From assembly GCA_015179025.1 (NCBI GenBank), contig WHUX01000068.1:62001-126000 (forward strand): a stretch of 64,000 nucleotides of DNA, written 5' to 3'. Within the stretch, counting starts at the first letter, position 1. Each line of letters begins with the position of its first letter. This DNA comes from Terfezia claveryi (Eukaryota; Ascomycota; Pezizomycetes; Pezizales; Pezizaceae). Below, in pieces: positions 43,508 to 55,684 of this stretch. Made by a program: the position numbers and the translations under genes. The notes under the pieces are model-generated. The model was not told where the DNA came from and searched no databases. It worked only from the letters and a program-made list of their open reading frames with translations.

Positions 43508-45176
43508 ACTATATTTTAGTATGGCATTACCTCTTACACCAGAAGAATTTTGGGACAGATATTTTCCAACAATTGAGGAGATTTTGAAATATACTCGCTC
43601 AATGGGACATGCCTAACAGTATCATCCTGAAGATACTCGACTCTTAATAGAAGCCGTAGTAAAACACTATTTATGGCTAACACCCTACCCATTCAAAGAA
43701 AAGGACTTAGAAATGAACATATTTTTAAGTAAGGAATTAAAGAAACCTGTCGTTCCACTTTTAAGGAAACCAAATTAGGTAATAAACAACTGGGAAGAAA
43801 TAATAGCATTCATGATGAGCGGCACTCATCTAGAAAAATCAGCAAATACCGCAAAGGATTTTTTCAATTCTAGCAAAGAACTTCCAGAAGCATTCCTAAG
43901 AACACTAAAAGATTAATTGAAAGGCAAAGGTCGAGCACCTGAGATACCAGAAAGGAGGACTAGGTCAGCCAAAGAACCAGACGACAAAGACCAACCACCA
44001 GAAGATATAGAATTACCAGAAGACGATGATGATCTAGATACAGGACTAGACTAACAGAAGTAGAAAATGCAAGGAGGAGGACGAGACCCTGATAATAGCA
44101 GAGATGATTGCCTGGACTCTGATAAGGCATCATTAGTTGCAAGTCAAACTCTTAAAAGAAAGTGCAAATGAGGAAAATCAGTTGAATACTAGCAATAGGA
44201 ATCTACAACAAGAATGGTTACAATGGATAACCATAAAGAAACGAATGCTTTAAAAGGAATAAAAATTGATCTAGGAGAAAAAATAAGAGGAGAAGACAAA
44301 AAATGGCAAGACTCACAGTATTTTGACTTTTGGGTCACAGTAATGTAATGTTGGTTTGTTATCAAAAGAATAGATTTGGAAGGCGCTTCAGCTTTAGAAA
44401 TTGTTGGATTCAGAATGGAAGGGAGTGTACTCACTACATCTAATCAATTCCTAAGAGAAAAAGGAAAGAATATAACATTCTTTAGATTTATACTAATGCT
44501 AAGGGATTTTCTGATACCCTCTACTAGTAAGGACATTTTGTAGAAATGATGGAAGACAGCTACACCATATAAGGATAGACGTCAAATGGGAATTAAACAA
44601 TTTGCCAACTGGCTTACTGAAATGCAAATCAAATTGATTGACAAGGATGGTAAACAATCAATATCGCAGGAAGTAAAAAGAAGAAAGTTTCTTAATCACC
44701 TGCCACCATATATGTCAACTATATTAATTCCTTTAATCAAAGAAGAATGGTCATATAATCAGCTTGTGCATCAAGCGGAGTCATGTGAAGATTCTAAGAA
44801 AGATATTGCCCTACCGGCTATAATAAATATATCCCGACGACAACACCCTCAAAATAAAAATCGAAGTTACGGTCTATACAGGGACTAGAATCAACGACAA
44901 AAAACAGGATTTAATCCTAGCAGCAATTCCAATACCAAACCCAATACAGAAAAACGGAAGGACTCAGATTGGGACACCATCATAAAAAAATTGGATCAAA
45001 AGATGAAGATGCAATTAATTAGAGACAAAAAATGTTTATAGTGTTGGAAATCTGGACACTCCTATAAGGACTGTAGGAAACGACAAAATAAGGTACTCAT
45101 GCATATGGCCGCACAAGATTTAGCTATACCGATAGCCACCAAAGATAAAAACAACAAGGATAAAATCAAGGAATGA
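43308..45176 (+). pseudogene. gag: Gypsy-2 gag, copy 2 (broken)
   Basis: Starts at the ATG at 43,308 (MKSDIMASKLSKKTKRSRWL). Same domains as copy 1. The Trp lost at 14,137 in copy 1 is present here (EEFWDRYFPTIEE), while stops occur at 43,614 (HA*QYHPE, shared with copy 1), at about 43,776 (Trp to TAG), at about 43,915 and in the acidic linker. The nucleocapsid box near 45,040-45,075 keeps its last Cys (HSYKDCRKRQ), but the codon after the first Cys-Leu is TAG, as in copy 1. The final TGA at 45,174-45,176 is followed in the same frame by pol. Confidence 0.85.
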
Positions 45177-48100
45177 CCCTTGTCAAAACAGGTACCAGAT
45201 TTTAGCAAGGTATTTGTTAAAGCTAATGAATACCCCGCATTAGCTTTAATTGATCTCCAAACAAATAGAGGAGTCTTAATTAATTCTCAATTTATATACC
45301 TATACAAAATAGAGACTAGAAGTATTGAGAAGAAATTATTAAGTACTGCAATTAAATGCTCAAAAGGAATGATAGATAAAGCTTGTACTATCAAACTACA
45401 TTGGATAGGTTATATAGAAGAATGAACATTCTATGTAGCTCATTTGACTAGATAGGACATAATACTAGAAGAACCTGCTCTCAGCAAAGTGCAAGGAATA
45501 ATTCCTGCCCATTAGGAACTAATTACTATCCAACCAAAAAACATTCCACGATTCCAGCTAAGTGTATGGAAAGGATCTAGAACCATGGTGAATGGTATAA
45601 GATCAGCATATATACAGGTCAGCTGTGAATCAGTTATAGATTAAAGTGAACTAGATAATTAGGAAAATATTAGTAATATAGTAGAAACTGATTTAGAAAT
45701 AGAACTCGTGACAGCTGTTTCTACAGTACAGAAACAATTCAACCCTGTAATGGAGTTTTCCTTATTATTTCCCAAGACAATTCTACAGGAATTACTCCCA
45801 CTAAGAAAAATTAATCACTCTATCAAACCAAAAGCAGGAGCTACTTAGATACCAAAATGGCGACCCTCAGGTCATCTATTTAGACAATAAATCCATGACA
45901 AATTAGTCAAAGAAGAAGCATCAGGTCACATATATAGAGTAGAAAATGATACAAATGCGATAGTCATATTCACTATCCTTAAACGAGATAAACCAGAAGA
46001 AGCCAGACATGTCAATAACTGTCAAGACCCCAATTTAGCTGTCAAACTAAACTACACCTCATTACTAGATATTAATAAAGCAATTGAACTAGTAGCGGAG
46101 AATCCTATTTAGACTAAGCTTGACTTAGCTGATGGATTTTTTAATATAAGAAATAATAAAGAATCTGAAAAACACTCTACCTTTTTATGTCACATGGTAT
46201 ATTTTAGAAGTAGAGTTATGCAACAACGGGATCATAATGTACCAGCTACTATAGTTCGCATTATGTATGAAATTTTTAAGGACATTGTCTATAAAAATTT
46301 AATCATCTATATTGATGATATTATTATTTTCTCCAAAACATATGAAAAACATCTAGAATTATTGAAGAAAGTACTTCAATATCTACAGGATGAGAAATTC
46401 TATTTTAAAGAAAGCAAATGCCAGTTCTTTACTCCAAGATTGGAAATCTTAGGACATATTTTGATATTAGCTGGATTACATGTAAACCCGAAGAAGAGGA
46501 CTACTATATTAATATTTCCAACTCCTATAAGAAAAAAGGATCTCAGGGGATTCCTTGGAATTGTTAATTATCTCAGCAGATTTATTCCTGACTTGGCATC
46601 GTATGCAAGCACCCTATCAGAACTGCAAAGAGAAACAAAGAAATGGGAATGGACAGATACTTATAATGTAACGTTTGAAAAACTTAAGGAACTTGTGAAT
46701 TCCCCACATATTTTAAAACTCTAGAATAATAAATCTACTGAACCCAAATATTTAGTCTGTGATGCTAGTGATGTAGGACTAGGATCGTGGATAGGTCAAG
46801 GACTATTGATGCACATCAGACCATCATGCTTCCACTCTAGAAAATTTAATCCAGTACAACTTAATTATCCTACTTTTTAAAAGGAATTATTAGTGATTAT
46901 TAACTCATTAAAATTTTTTGAAGCACAATTAAGAGGTCACAAATTCACTATCTTTACTGACCACAAACCATTGTAACCTTTCATACTCAAATACCTGTAA
47001 GCTAGAAGTTGAGGCAATAGCAAGATTACCTAATAGAATTTGATACAGACATACAGCATATCATAGGAAAGGAAAATTTAATAGCAGACACTCTATCAAG
47101 AAAGCATAAATACTTTGACACTTCCACCACCGAGAATAATTATATTTCCAACAACATCGATCCTTCCAACCATACCTACAACTGCAACATCTCTACAAAC
47201 ACTTTAAGAACTTTCTACTCATCAGAAACCTTCACTCAGAACAATATAGTTTCTCGTGGAGCTATCAATTTCAAGCATTTTAACTGCGACTTCAACAAAT
47301 GTCATGGAAGAGCTAAAGAATTTGGACACCATATCTTCTGTCCATACTTCGATAGCATTCTAGATGAAGAAAGCGAATACGACATGATGAAGGAAGAAGA
47401 ATTCTCAGACAATAAGACTCTATCTACCTTACCAGAAGAAGTTTTCAACAGGTATGATCATGTACCCAATATAAATAAGAACAAACCCTTAACAGTTCTT
47501 AGACTAAGATATAGGCCTCTATCTTTTGAAAACGAACAACAAAACACCCTCGCTCCTGAAGAAGCGAAGAAAATTGCTATCAACCTAGCTCATAGCAATT
47601 AGCAATAACACAAAAGGATGTATTGGACCTTTTACCAAGATTTTTACTATCTAGCTCATGGCAGCTCCTATGCTATGAACAACCACATGTTTACCGTAGA
47701 AACATGTGCAATCTGCAACCACTACGGACATGGCAGTTTGAACTGTGACCTGTCAGCCTCAGTTCTTAAAAAGGAGAAGGAATTCCTTACAACTTGTATT
47801 GTGCATCTCATATCCGCAAATGAGCCTCAATAGGAACTAGCACCAGTATAATAAACACCAGCTTATCCACCTCAACAAGCTCTCAGCCGCGACGAAGCTA
47901 TCTAAGAAATCAGAGAATAGGCAAAAAAATAGATCACCAACAAACCAACATACCATACTCTCTAACCCAGCATTTAGTTCAGTAATCCTACCAAACAGAT
48001 GAGTACCCGACAAATAGAACAAGAGATCATGAATACTTCTGTTGCCTCTCAACAACCATGGAATGCACTTCAATAACTAACTGCAACTGCTAGCAGCAGT

Positions 48101-49985
48101 AACGCAATTCCAATTAACACCACTGCCATTACCACTCATTCTAAAAATCGAGTAACTATTGATGAAGATTCAGCACCCTCCTTTATTCAAGATACCAAGA
48201 CCTCTAGACAGTATTGTGATTTCTGTAAGTTCTCAGGATATAATGCTTCTACATGCAAGGAGAAAAAACCCACCATCAATGACTTCGATATAAGGTTCAA
48301 ACTGACCCTCAACAAGCTCATTGAAGAGAAACACATCTGTGACAGATGGGAAGACGACAAAGACTACTTTATCACACAATGGCTTGACTAAAGTATAGGT
48401 ATAAAAGCTGCATATCAATCATGTATGAGAGTATATCCTATCTGGAAGAACTACTATGATACCTTTTTGAACCTTAAGGATCATAGAAGAAATGACGGAT
48501 TTTTGTATGTTAAGAACTGACAAAAATAATAGAGATTAGTCTTGCCCTCTACCTTTAATATCGAAGGTAAGAACTATCTTGAATTGGTTATTAAAGATGC
48601 ATATAAAGCAACTGTTCATGGTGGTATTGAAAAAATGATGAAATATCTTACTGACCGATATAATTGCCAGTCCTTTGCAGAACCAACTAAGGACTATATT
48701 AGAAGTTGTAATACTTGTCAACAGACAAAGTATTCTAACAAGGTGCCACTTGGACTCGTAACCCCAATACATGTACCAAGCAGACTATGGACTGACATAT
48801 TAATGGATTTTCTTAAGTTAGCACCTGTGTTTACTAAGTATTCAATTTTGTACCTGAATATTCCTGTTGAAGAAGATCATGTAGTTTATATTTCATAGCT
48901 TTAGACGATTGTCGATAGACAATCAGGATTCAAGTTTCTTATTCCTGTCTCATATAATTTTACAGCATAATAATGTACTGCTACCTTTGATACTCACGTA
49001 GTTCTAACTATAGGATATCCTTTCTGTATTCTTTTTGACTGCAACACTCTTTTTATGTCAATGCACTTTCAAGATTGGGCTAGGAATAAAGAAATCAAGT
49101 TGGAACCGTCTACCGCATATCATCCACATGCAAACAGACAATCGGAAATTGTAAACAAAGAAATTCTACAAGTAGTAAGATCCTGTAAAATCGAAGGATT
49201 TGATTGGCTATAGAAACTACTAGAGATACAGTTGAAACTTAACTCTGGGTATAACGCCACTAGACAGAATAGTCCCTTTTCTATACTATTTGGATTTAAT
49301 GTACATCTTGGCATATCGATACTTCCATACACTATTAACGTATATATACCAGCCAATGAACATCATGAGGTAACGTCTAAAAACCTATATGACGCCAAGA
49401 AGACTCAAGTATCTCAAGTGAACAAACAACTACCCAATACAGTCAAATTTTTAGTTGGACAACAAGTTATGCTTTCTTCAGAAAATATTAACCTGTCAAA
49501 CGTCTTACCCAAACTCAAACCGAAATGGCTAGGCCTATTTCCCATTATTTCTAGTAATCAGAAATGCAATAACTATAGCCTATACCTATCCAGTCAACCT
49601 AACCTCCATCTCATATATAATACTTTTCACATCAGTAAACTCAAACCCTACTATAAAAACAATCCTACCCAGTTCCCTTACAGACAATCTCAGGAACTAG
49701 GACCAATTCAAGATGATTATTATAAAGTTGAAAAGGTATTAGAATTCAGAACTACACCTCGAACTGGAGGAAGACAATATAAGGTTAGATGGCTAGGATA
49801 CTCTCCTAAACATGATTCCTAAATAAATACCAAGGATATCACTACTGAAATTCTTTAAGACTTCTGGATGACTGGAAGTATAGAAGATATATTCAAGAGA
49901 CGTCGAAGAACTAAAAGAAAACAAGGACCATGAACTAGAGATGAGACCTAAGCTCTCATCTAATAAGAACAAGATAGAATCATGA
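45177..49985 (+). pseudogene. pol: Gypsy-2 pol, copy 2 (broken)
   Basis: Same domain order as copy 1 and easier to read in places. PR: ALIDLQTNRGVLINSQF (about 45,238-45,290). RT fingers: FTILKRDKPEEARHV, intact here but frameshifted in copy 1. Palm: YIDDIIIFSKTYEKH (about 46,308-46,352). Thumb: FLGIVNYLSRFIPDL. RNase H: CDASDVGLGSWI (about 46,757). The zinc-rich insertion carries CAICNHYGHGSLNC at 47,705-47,746 and a second knuckle at 48,215-48,256 whose His is Tyr. INT: HGGIEKMMKYL..., CNTCQQTKYS, MDFLKL, the second D region FDCNTLFMS, and E near 49,145. The chromodomain TGGRQYKVRWLGYSPKHDS is at about 49,755-49,822. Many stops and some frameshifts. Confidence 0.87.
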
Positions 49986-50114
49986 GTCATGAAAACACTA
50001 AGGAGATTTATATTAATGCTAATGTATTAACAATGCATCAAATCTTAGGACGTATGGAAACTAATATGGCAGAGCAAGAGAAGTAAGAATAGGAAATCCT
50101 TCTATATGGGGAAG

Positions 50115-50827
50115 TGTAATAGAGAATATTATTTCATTGCTTATATAATTGATTATATACTTTTATATTTCCTATATTACTACAATGTTATGTAACTAAG
50201 CCTCTCGGTTGAAGGACTAGCCTTCTACTACCTCCTATTGCTATATAAGCATCCATAGCATGTGGAATTTGCTATAGAAAGTTCCATGGCACTTGCCATA
50301 TGAGGACACCCTTATTATGGCCGTGTGACCTCTGTTTAAAGGCGTGTAACTCATTACTATGGCTATATGACCATTGTTTATGGCATGTGACTCATTACTA
50401 TGGCTACATGACCATCATTTATGGTGTGTGACTCATTACTATGGCCACATGACCCCTCTTGTACAGCCCACCACCTTCTGGTGTGCCACCCTTTCTTGTA
50501 TTTATTTCCTTAGTCATCAAATCTCAGAGGAGTATAAATAGGCCGCTGGATTCCCTCTGGAATCTACAAGAAGCAACAAGCAACTAGACAGCAGCAAGCA
50601 AGCCTATATTCCAATCAGATCAAGATCATATAGCTTAGATAGCATAAATCATATAAGATAGATCACACCAGTTAATTACTGTTCCCTCCGAGAATATTCT
50701 ACATTGTAATCTCCCTACTCTTCTGAGGTCTTACCTCAGCAGAACTGAAATACACAAACATCTGTACTCATAGATATAGATTGCATAAATGGTAACCAAT
50801 TAATACTGTCTAGTACTATTTATTACA
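50115..50827 (+). repeat. 3' LTR of Gypsy-2 copy 2
   Basis: 713 bp, ends ATTACA, followed by CGGAG. Preceded by ATATGGGGAAG. Three TGACTCA-type repeat units, two with intact TGACTCA. Confidence 0.95.
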
Positions 50828-50832
50828 CGGAG

Positions 50833-51184
50833 TGATTCCCGATCTGGGCAGGTGTACTGGCAATGTTGGTGATGGCTCCAGAAGAGATAGATCGGCTATC
50901 AATAACATTCAGAAGGCATGGGGTCTTAAGCTTAGAGGTGGGTATGGCATATTTACTGACAAAGATCTGGTCGATAATGGCAATTCCTGATACTCTACTC
51001 TCTACAAGGGCTGTTGTGATGAGTGTTTTACTAGTACCATTGAAAGATATCATGATAGATACAACAAGGTGCTTACTGAATAGGTAAGACTCATCAACAG
51101 ATATAGATGGAGCAGAGAGTAAAGGAACAGAAAATATAGATAATGACAAATGGCTTGGGGCAGGTCCCTTGCTAGTATCAGTGA
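50833..51184 (-). pseudogene. pol: Copy C protease N-terminal part
   Basis: Reads MSLSIFSVPLLSAPSISVDESYLFSKHLVVSIMISFNG, then ALVESRVSGIAIIDQIFVS, down to QIGNHSV, where Gypsy-2 copy 2 interrupts it. The active-site triad region is VESRVSG where copy A has VDCGASG, so the catalytic Asp is lost. It is entered from gag by the -1 frame, as in copy A. Confidence 0.88.
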
Positions 51185-51209
51185 CTAGGTAAAGGACAGG
51201 GCTTTTTCC
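51164..51209 (-). promoter_or_regulatory. Decayed -1 frameshift signal of copy C
   Basis: Minus strand: GGAAAAA (51,203-51,209; GGGAAAA in copy A), a 5-nt spacer, then arms 51,184-51,197 and 51,164-51,176 that form the same hairpin with several weakened pairs. The gag stop TAG (51,185-51,187) lies in the stem, as in copy A. Confidence 0.7.
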
Positions 51210-52375
51210 GACTCATCTACCTTTTCGATCCTAGATTTGGAGATGGTATGGGTAGCCATTGAATGGTTTTTTCAGAGGGGACATGCCATAATGAAATAAT
51301 CCCCTTTCCTACAGGTGATATACAGCCCATTGTTGTGGCAACATTTTCTCTCTTCTTGTGTTAGGTGGGGCCTTCCTAATAATAAATCTATGGGAGTGGT
51401 GCCGCCAGCCACTAGAGATGGGTGGGCTGGCTTATTGGCTGTAGCTTGGGTCTAAAGGTCCAGACTCGGGTTCTAGTATCGAAATTACGGTATTTGGCTC
51501 TGGGGGTGTTGTATTCTCATAGGTCGATAGGTACTGGAGGCGCTGGTCTGGGCTCTCAACCTAGCTAATTTTTGCTCCATCTTAGATACCTGATTAATAT
51601 ATTCATTGAGGGTCTTAATATCTGGAGATTGTAGGAGGGCCTTTTTGAGCTCAATATTGAGACCTTCTTTGAATTGTTCCTGCTTTACCCGATCATTCCA
51701 CTCTACCTCTGCTGCCAACCTTGAGAATTCGGCCACATACGCTGAGAGGTTATGACCTTTCTGTTTTAGTTCTCAGAGAGTACGAGTTGCCATACCTACA
51801 GAGTCTAGGTCTCCAAAAGTACAGTCGAGGATTATGAACAGAGCAGCGATATTAGGGAGGTTGAAGCGGTCATCAAGTATATAAGGTTGGACCTAGTCCA
51901 AAGCTATGCCCTCCAGTAGGCCATATATATATGCTAATTGGTATTGAATGGTAGGAAACTTTGCAGCATCCCCATTCAGTTTGATCTTGATGGAATTTTT
52001 CCAGGCTTTCTAGTGAGTCCTATCGCCATTAAACTTTGGTGGGGTGGGGAGATCCTAGGTCTTGGGTGCTTGGGATGCTTGGAGTACTAGAGCTGCTTGG
52101 CTTCCAATCATGTCTAAAGCTCTATTCAGAGTCTGGATGGTTCTTTTTTCATTGATTAAGTCATTCTGGGCGGTTGCAAGGTTGCTTTAGCAGGAGGTGA
52201 GGTCAGCTTGGTACAAGAGGAGGTCTTCAGTAAGTATCGTGATCTTGTCATTGGTCCAGGTCTGTTTTTGTTGGCTTTCATGTATGGCTGATTCTAGTTG
52301 TTGGCCTAGGATATCCACGGCAAGGTATATATTGATAATGGTCTAGCAATAACTGCCGAAGTTAGTCTGGTTCAT
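51185..52375 (-). pseudogene. gag: Gag of Gypsy-1 copy C (broken)
   Basis: Starts at the minus-strand ATG at 52,373-52,375. One frame can be followed through KFNGDRTH*KAWKNSIKIKLN, LLEGIALD*VQPY, LSAYVAEFSRLAAEVEW and NEYINQVSKMEQKLARL, with about six in-frame stops (TAG, TAA, TGA) at Gln, Trp or Arg positions of copy A. The zinc knuckle reads YITCRKGDYFIMAC: the first Cys and the His are both Tyr, so it could not bind zinc normally. Ends at TAG 51,185-51,187. Confidence 0.9.
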
Positions 52376-52473
52376 AGAGATAGGCAGGGCTTGCTAGGCT
52401 CGAAACCTGGTAGTAAGAGTGGAGTCTTGGATAGCCATTAAGCATATAGGATAATTAGAGTAATCCAATGTAG

Positions 52474-53019
52474 TGTAATGTAGGCTCTGGAGAACAAGGC
52501 GACTAAGGGGTACACTGGGGTAAGGGCAGGGCTAGGGTAATACATACACGTAGGAATGCTATGTGTGTAACTAGGGGAAGGCTGGAATAGGGGACAAGGG
52601 CAAGAGGCCGAGACATGTAGAAGCAGTTGCCGTATGTATTAGAAGGAGGCAGCTATACTGCAAAGTTGTTTACGAGGCCAGGAGGGTATACAGAGAAGGT
52701 ACACTAGTGCAGGGGAAGCAAGGTCCTATATTGGGTATACAAGATGTTGGATAAGGATCCAATGACAGTACGAGGGCAAAGGACTTTATATATATGATCT
52801 CCCAAAGCAACGGGAGAAATAGGCTTCCCGAGATCTCTATCTCAGAAGCCCAGCAGGATAATGATAACCTATCACCTGTGATTGCAGGTGATGACACAGA
52901 CAGTAATGACAATAACCTATTACCTGCGATTGTAGGTAATGCCAAAGGCAACAATAACTATAACTTATTACCTGCAATCGCAGGTGATGACAAAGACAAC
53001 TAAATACACAGTTGTGACA
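52474..53019 (-). repeat. 5' LTR of Gypsy-1 copy C
   Basis: 546 bp on the minus strand, TGTCACAACT...GTTACA-type ends (TTACA at 52,474-52,478 complement). The conserved block GTTGGAT...ATCCAAC occurs near 52,745-52,770. U3 carries three tandem 48-bp units with hairpins (52,871-52,988). Confidence 0.85.
52871..52988. repeat. Three tandem 48-bp hairpin units in the copy C U3
   Basis: Palindromes start at 52,871, 52,919 and 52,967, exactly 48 bp apart: ATCACCTG/CAGGTGAT, ATTACCT/AGGTAAT and ATTACCTGC/GCAGGTGAT. Same LTR position as the unrelated hairpins of copies A and B. Confidence 0.88.
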
Positions 53020-55308
53020 ACTAGTATCTTATATATGATAGTAGTAATATAGTATAGTTAGTACTATATTTTCCTAGTATATAATTTATAGTAAAGGTTA
53101 GAATTTCTATAAATTTTAATATAATTCTAGTATATAATAATCTATATTATAACTATACTTAGGTATATAGAAATTTAGAGTATATATGTGATTGCTATTA
53201 TTCTTTTCTAATATAAGTTCATAAAGAATAAATACTATTAATACTTATTTTATATTTTTTAATTTTTAATCAATAATAAAATACTTCTTATTAAGTATTT
53301 CGGATAGGTTAAGTAAGTACTTAATAGTAAGCTTAATAAATTATATAAGCTGTACTACCAAAAAGATCAATAAGAAATATTTTATTTTAAAGTTACTTAA
53401 TTTAAGTATTTATTAATTTATTAAAACTAGTAAATTATTATATTACTAGCTTTTCTCTAGCAACTTTATTATAAAATAAAGCCTTTTAAGGATAATATAT
53501 TAAATAAGTATTAGAGTAGAAGGTATATATTAACTATAATTATTTAGAGCTAAATAAACTTTATATAGTATTACTTAATACTTCTACTTAATACTATATT
53601 ATAGTAGTATTACTTCTATAAATATATAATTAAACTATCTAATTTTAATAGTTAGAATTCTATTAATTAAGTTGAATTAGTAGATAGTTATATTTATACC
53701 TTCTAATAAAACTTTTATAATAGTATAATTAGTATATAACTTTTGATGATCTCTACTACTAGTTTTTATAAATCTACTTCCGTAATAATAGTTCTATTTC
53801 TTAATAAGTTTAAAATCTATAAAATAGTAAGTTTTATAATACTTATATATTTTATTTATATCCTAACTCTATTTTATAGTTTAATTTAAGAGTTTAAAGT
53901 TAACTTTAGTATAATCAAATAGTAAGCTTTTAGAATTCATTATAACTATTTTAGGACCTAGTATAACCTACTTAATAATGATTAGTAATCATATGGTAAT
54001 TTGCATACTCTATGTACCTAATGCAGAAATCTCTTAATATATCTACTAACTCTTATAATATTCTAGTAATAAAAACAATATATATAGGCTAAAATAACTT
54101 AAGAAAAATAAATATTATACCTTTAATATACTAAAATTTACTCTAAATCTACTATAGTTATTAAATACTCTCTCCTACAACTACCTCTTTCTTCTATAAC
54201 TACTCTAACCACCTCTCCTATATAGCCTACTAGAGCTTCTACTAGTAGCTGCAAACTCCCTACATGTTTATTCTATAAGTTTAATCAGTTTTAAATTATA
54301 TAAATTTATATTAATAGAGATATACCTACTGTAAAGTACTATAAATAATATTATACTTGCTAATTTCTATAAATCAGCCTCTTTAGTATTGAACTTTAAG
54401 CATCTTATAGCTCTAGATTAAGCTATATTCTCGTGACTATGTCTTCTAGTACTTTGAGTACTCCTTCTTATAGTTTTAAATACTACAGGCACCTTCTGGG
54501 CTGCCTTAGCCTTATCTTTTTTAGCTAATCTATATACTTCTTAATTTGTAGCCTTATTAGCCTTAAGAGCTTTAGCAGTTGCAACTTATGTCATTTTATA
54601 CTCAATATAGGCTCAATCTAGTATATGAGAGCCCTGAATCTGCTTAGTTGAATAAGGTTTAACCTTTTTACTATTTTAAAGCTATTTGAACCCTTAAAAG
54701 AAGTAGTCAATAATGTGGTATTAAATTACTTTCTTTTTAAGGTAATTAAGCCCTTCATTAATAGCTACTCTCAAATAAGGGGTTATAGTAAGCTTTAAGA
54801 GTACTAAGTATATATTAGTAAGCTTAACTAGGATTGAGATAGCAGGTGTAGGGGTATTAGTAGCAGAGGCAGTAGTAGAAAAGCGGTAACTTAACTAAGT
54901 ACTTTTTCTAGTTGAAGTAGCTATATTTTAGTAGATTCAAACCCACTAAGAATATTTGGCTTAGTAATTGCTTGATTTTATACAATATATAGACAATCCC
55001 AGAACTCTAGGATACTAAAGAGCTTATTAGGATAGTAATATATACAGTTCTGAAGGATAGTGTAGTAGGCTCTTGATAGTAGTTCAAAGCATACTATATC
55101 TAGAGGCTGCATTAGGTGTATTGAATGTAAAGGGAGGCAATATATAATAATACAATAAACAAGACTATATTTAACTATAGGATAGGCAATATGACTACTA
55201 TGGCTATCTATAATTAGTATATGCTACCCCTCTCCTACCTTCAGTTTTGTGTATTAGTCAAAATGCTTAGATATATAATCTAAGCCTAGTTTGTTATCTA
55301 TATACATT

Positions 55309-55402
55309 AGGAAGGAATAGGTTGTCTTTTGATTGTACCTAAGAGTACTCAGTAGTACCTAGTAGTATTAGAATATTAACTTTAAGACTATTTCTTCCTA
55401 AT
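55309..55402. mobile_element. MITE-like insertion in the pogo relic
   Basis: About 94 bp with imperfect inverted ends TTAGGAAGGAATAGG and, from the other side, TTAGGAAGAAATAGTC. It interrupts the transposase between two catalytic regions. A similar pair of ends occurs at 57,154-57,262. Confidence 0.6.
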
Positions 55403-55455
55403 ATAACTACTAAGTAATCAACTACATTAGCAAGAAAAAAGTGGCATCGGGATGC

Positions 55456-55684
55456 CAGGTAGTATCTCTAGGAGACAGAGTTGTCTTTTTTGTCTTTTGT
55501 GTCTTTTGTGTCTCTTGAGTGTCTCCTGAGTGTTTCCTATGTATCTTCTAGTGTTTCCTAGTGTCTCTAGGAGACACTGGGAGATATTCTGCCAATTGTG
55601 GAGACATATCTTGTTTCCAGTAGCATTACTGTTTCTAGAGACATTGGAGACAAACTATTTTCTTTCCTGATATAAAGGTTACAG
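55456..55684. mobile_element. Foldback MITE with GTCTC repeats in the pogo relic
   Basis: The right end on the minus strand is ATATCAGGAAAGAAAATAG, continuing GTTTGTCTCC; this matches the ends of the 5205-5380 MITE (CATCAGGAAAGAATTATAG). The left end is CATCGGGATGCC. The interior is a series of GTCTC and GAGAC motifs and a CTAGGAGAC/GTCTCTAGG hairpin. GC-richer than the surrounding island; no coding capacity. Confidence 0.6.

Larger units (their letters stand above)
41780..50827 (+). mobile_element. Gypsy-2 copy 2, full-length LTR retrotransposon (dead)
   Basis: 9048 bp with equal 713-bp LTRs and a perfect 5-bp duplication CGGAG (41,775-41,779; 50,828-50,832), nested in the protease gene of Gypsy-1 copy C. 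Same order as copy 1. The LTRs are longer because the TGACTCA-type repeat is present three times. It has more stops than copy 1, mostly TAG, TAA or TGA from Gln, Trp or Arg codons. Confidence 0.95.
41213..53019 (-). mobile_element. Gypsy-1 copy C, 5' part only, split by Gypsy-2 copy 2
   Basis: Minus-strand relative of copies A and B. It has the LTR (52,474-53,019), gag (51,185-52,375), PR (50,833-51,184, continuing at 41,775 and below) and the start of RT up to 41,213, where homology to copy A ends abruptly after the [18 protein letters not shown]. Gypsy-2 copy 2 (41,780-50,827) inserted in the protease region with a perfect CGGAG duplication. No 3' LTR, integrase or RNase H of this copy is present. 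It is heavily decayed, with many Gln/Trp-to-stop changes. Confidence 0.9.
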
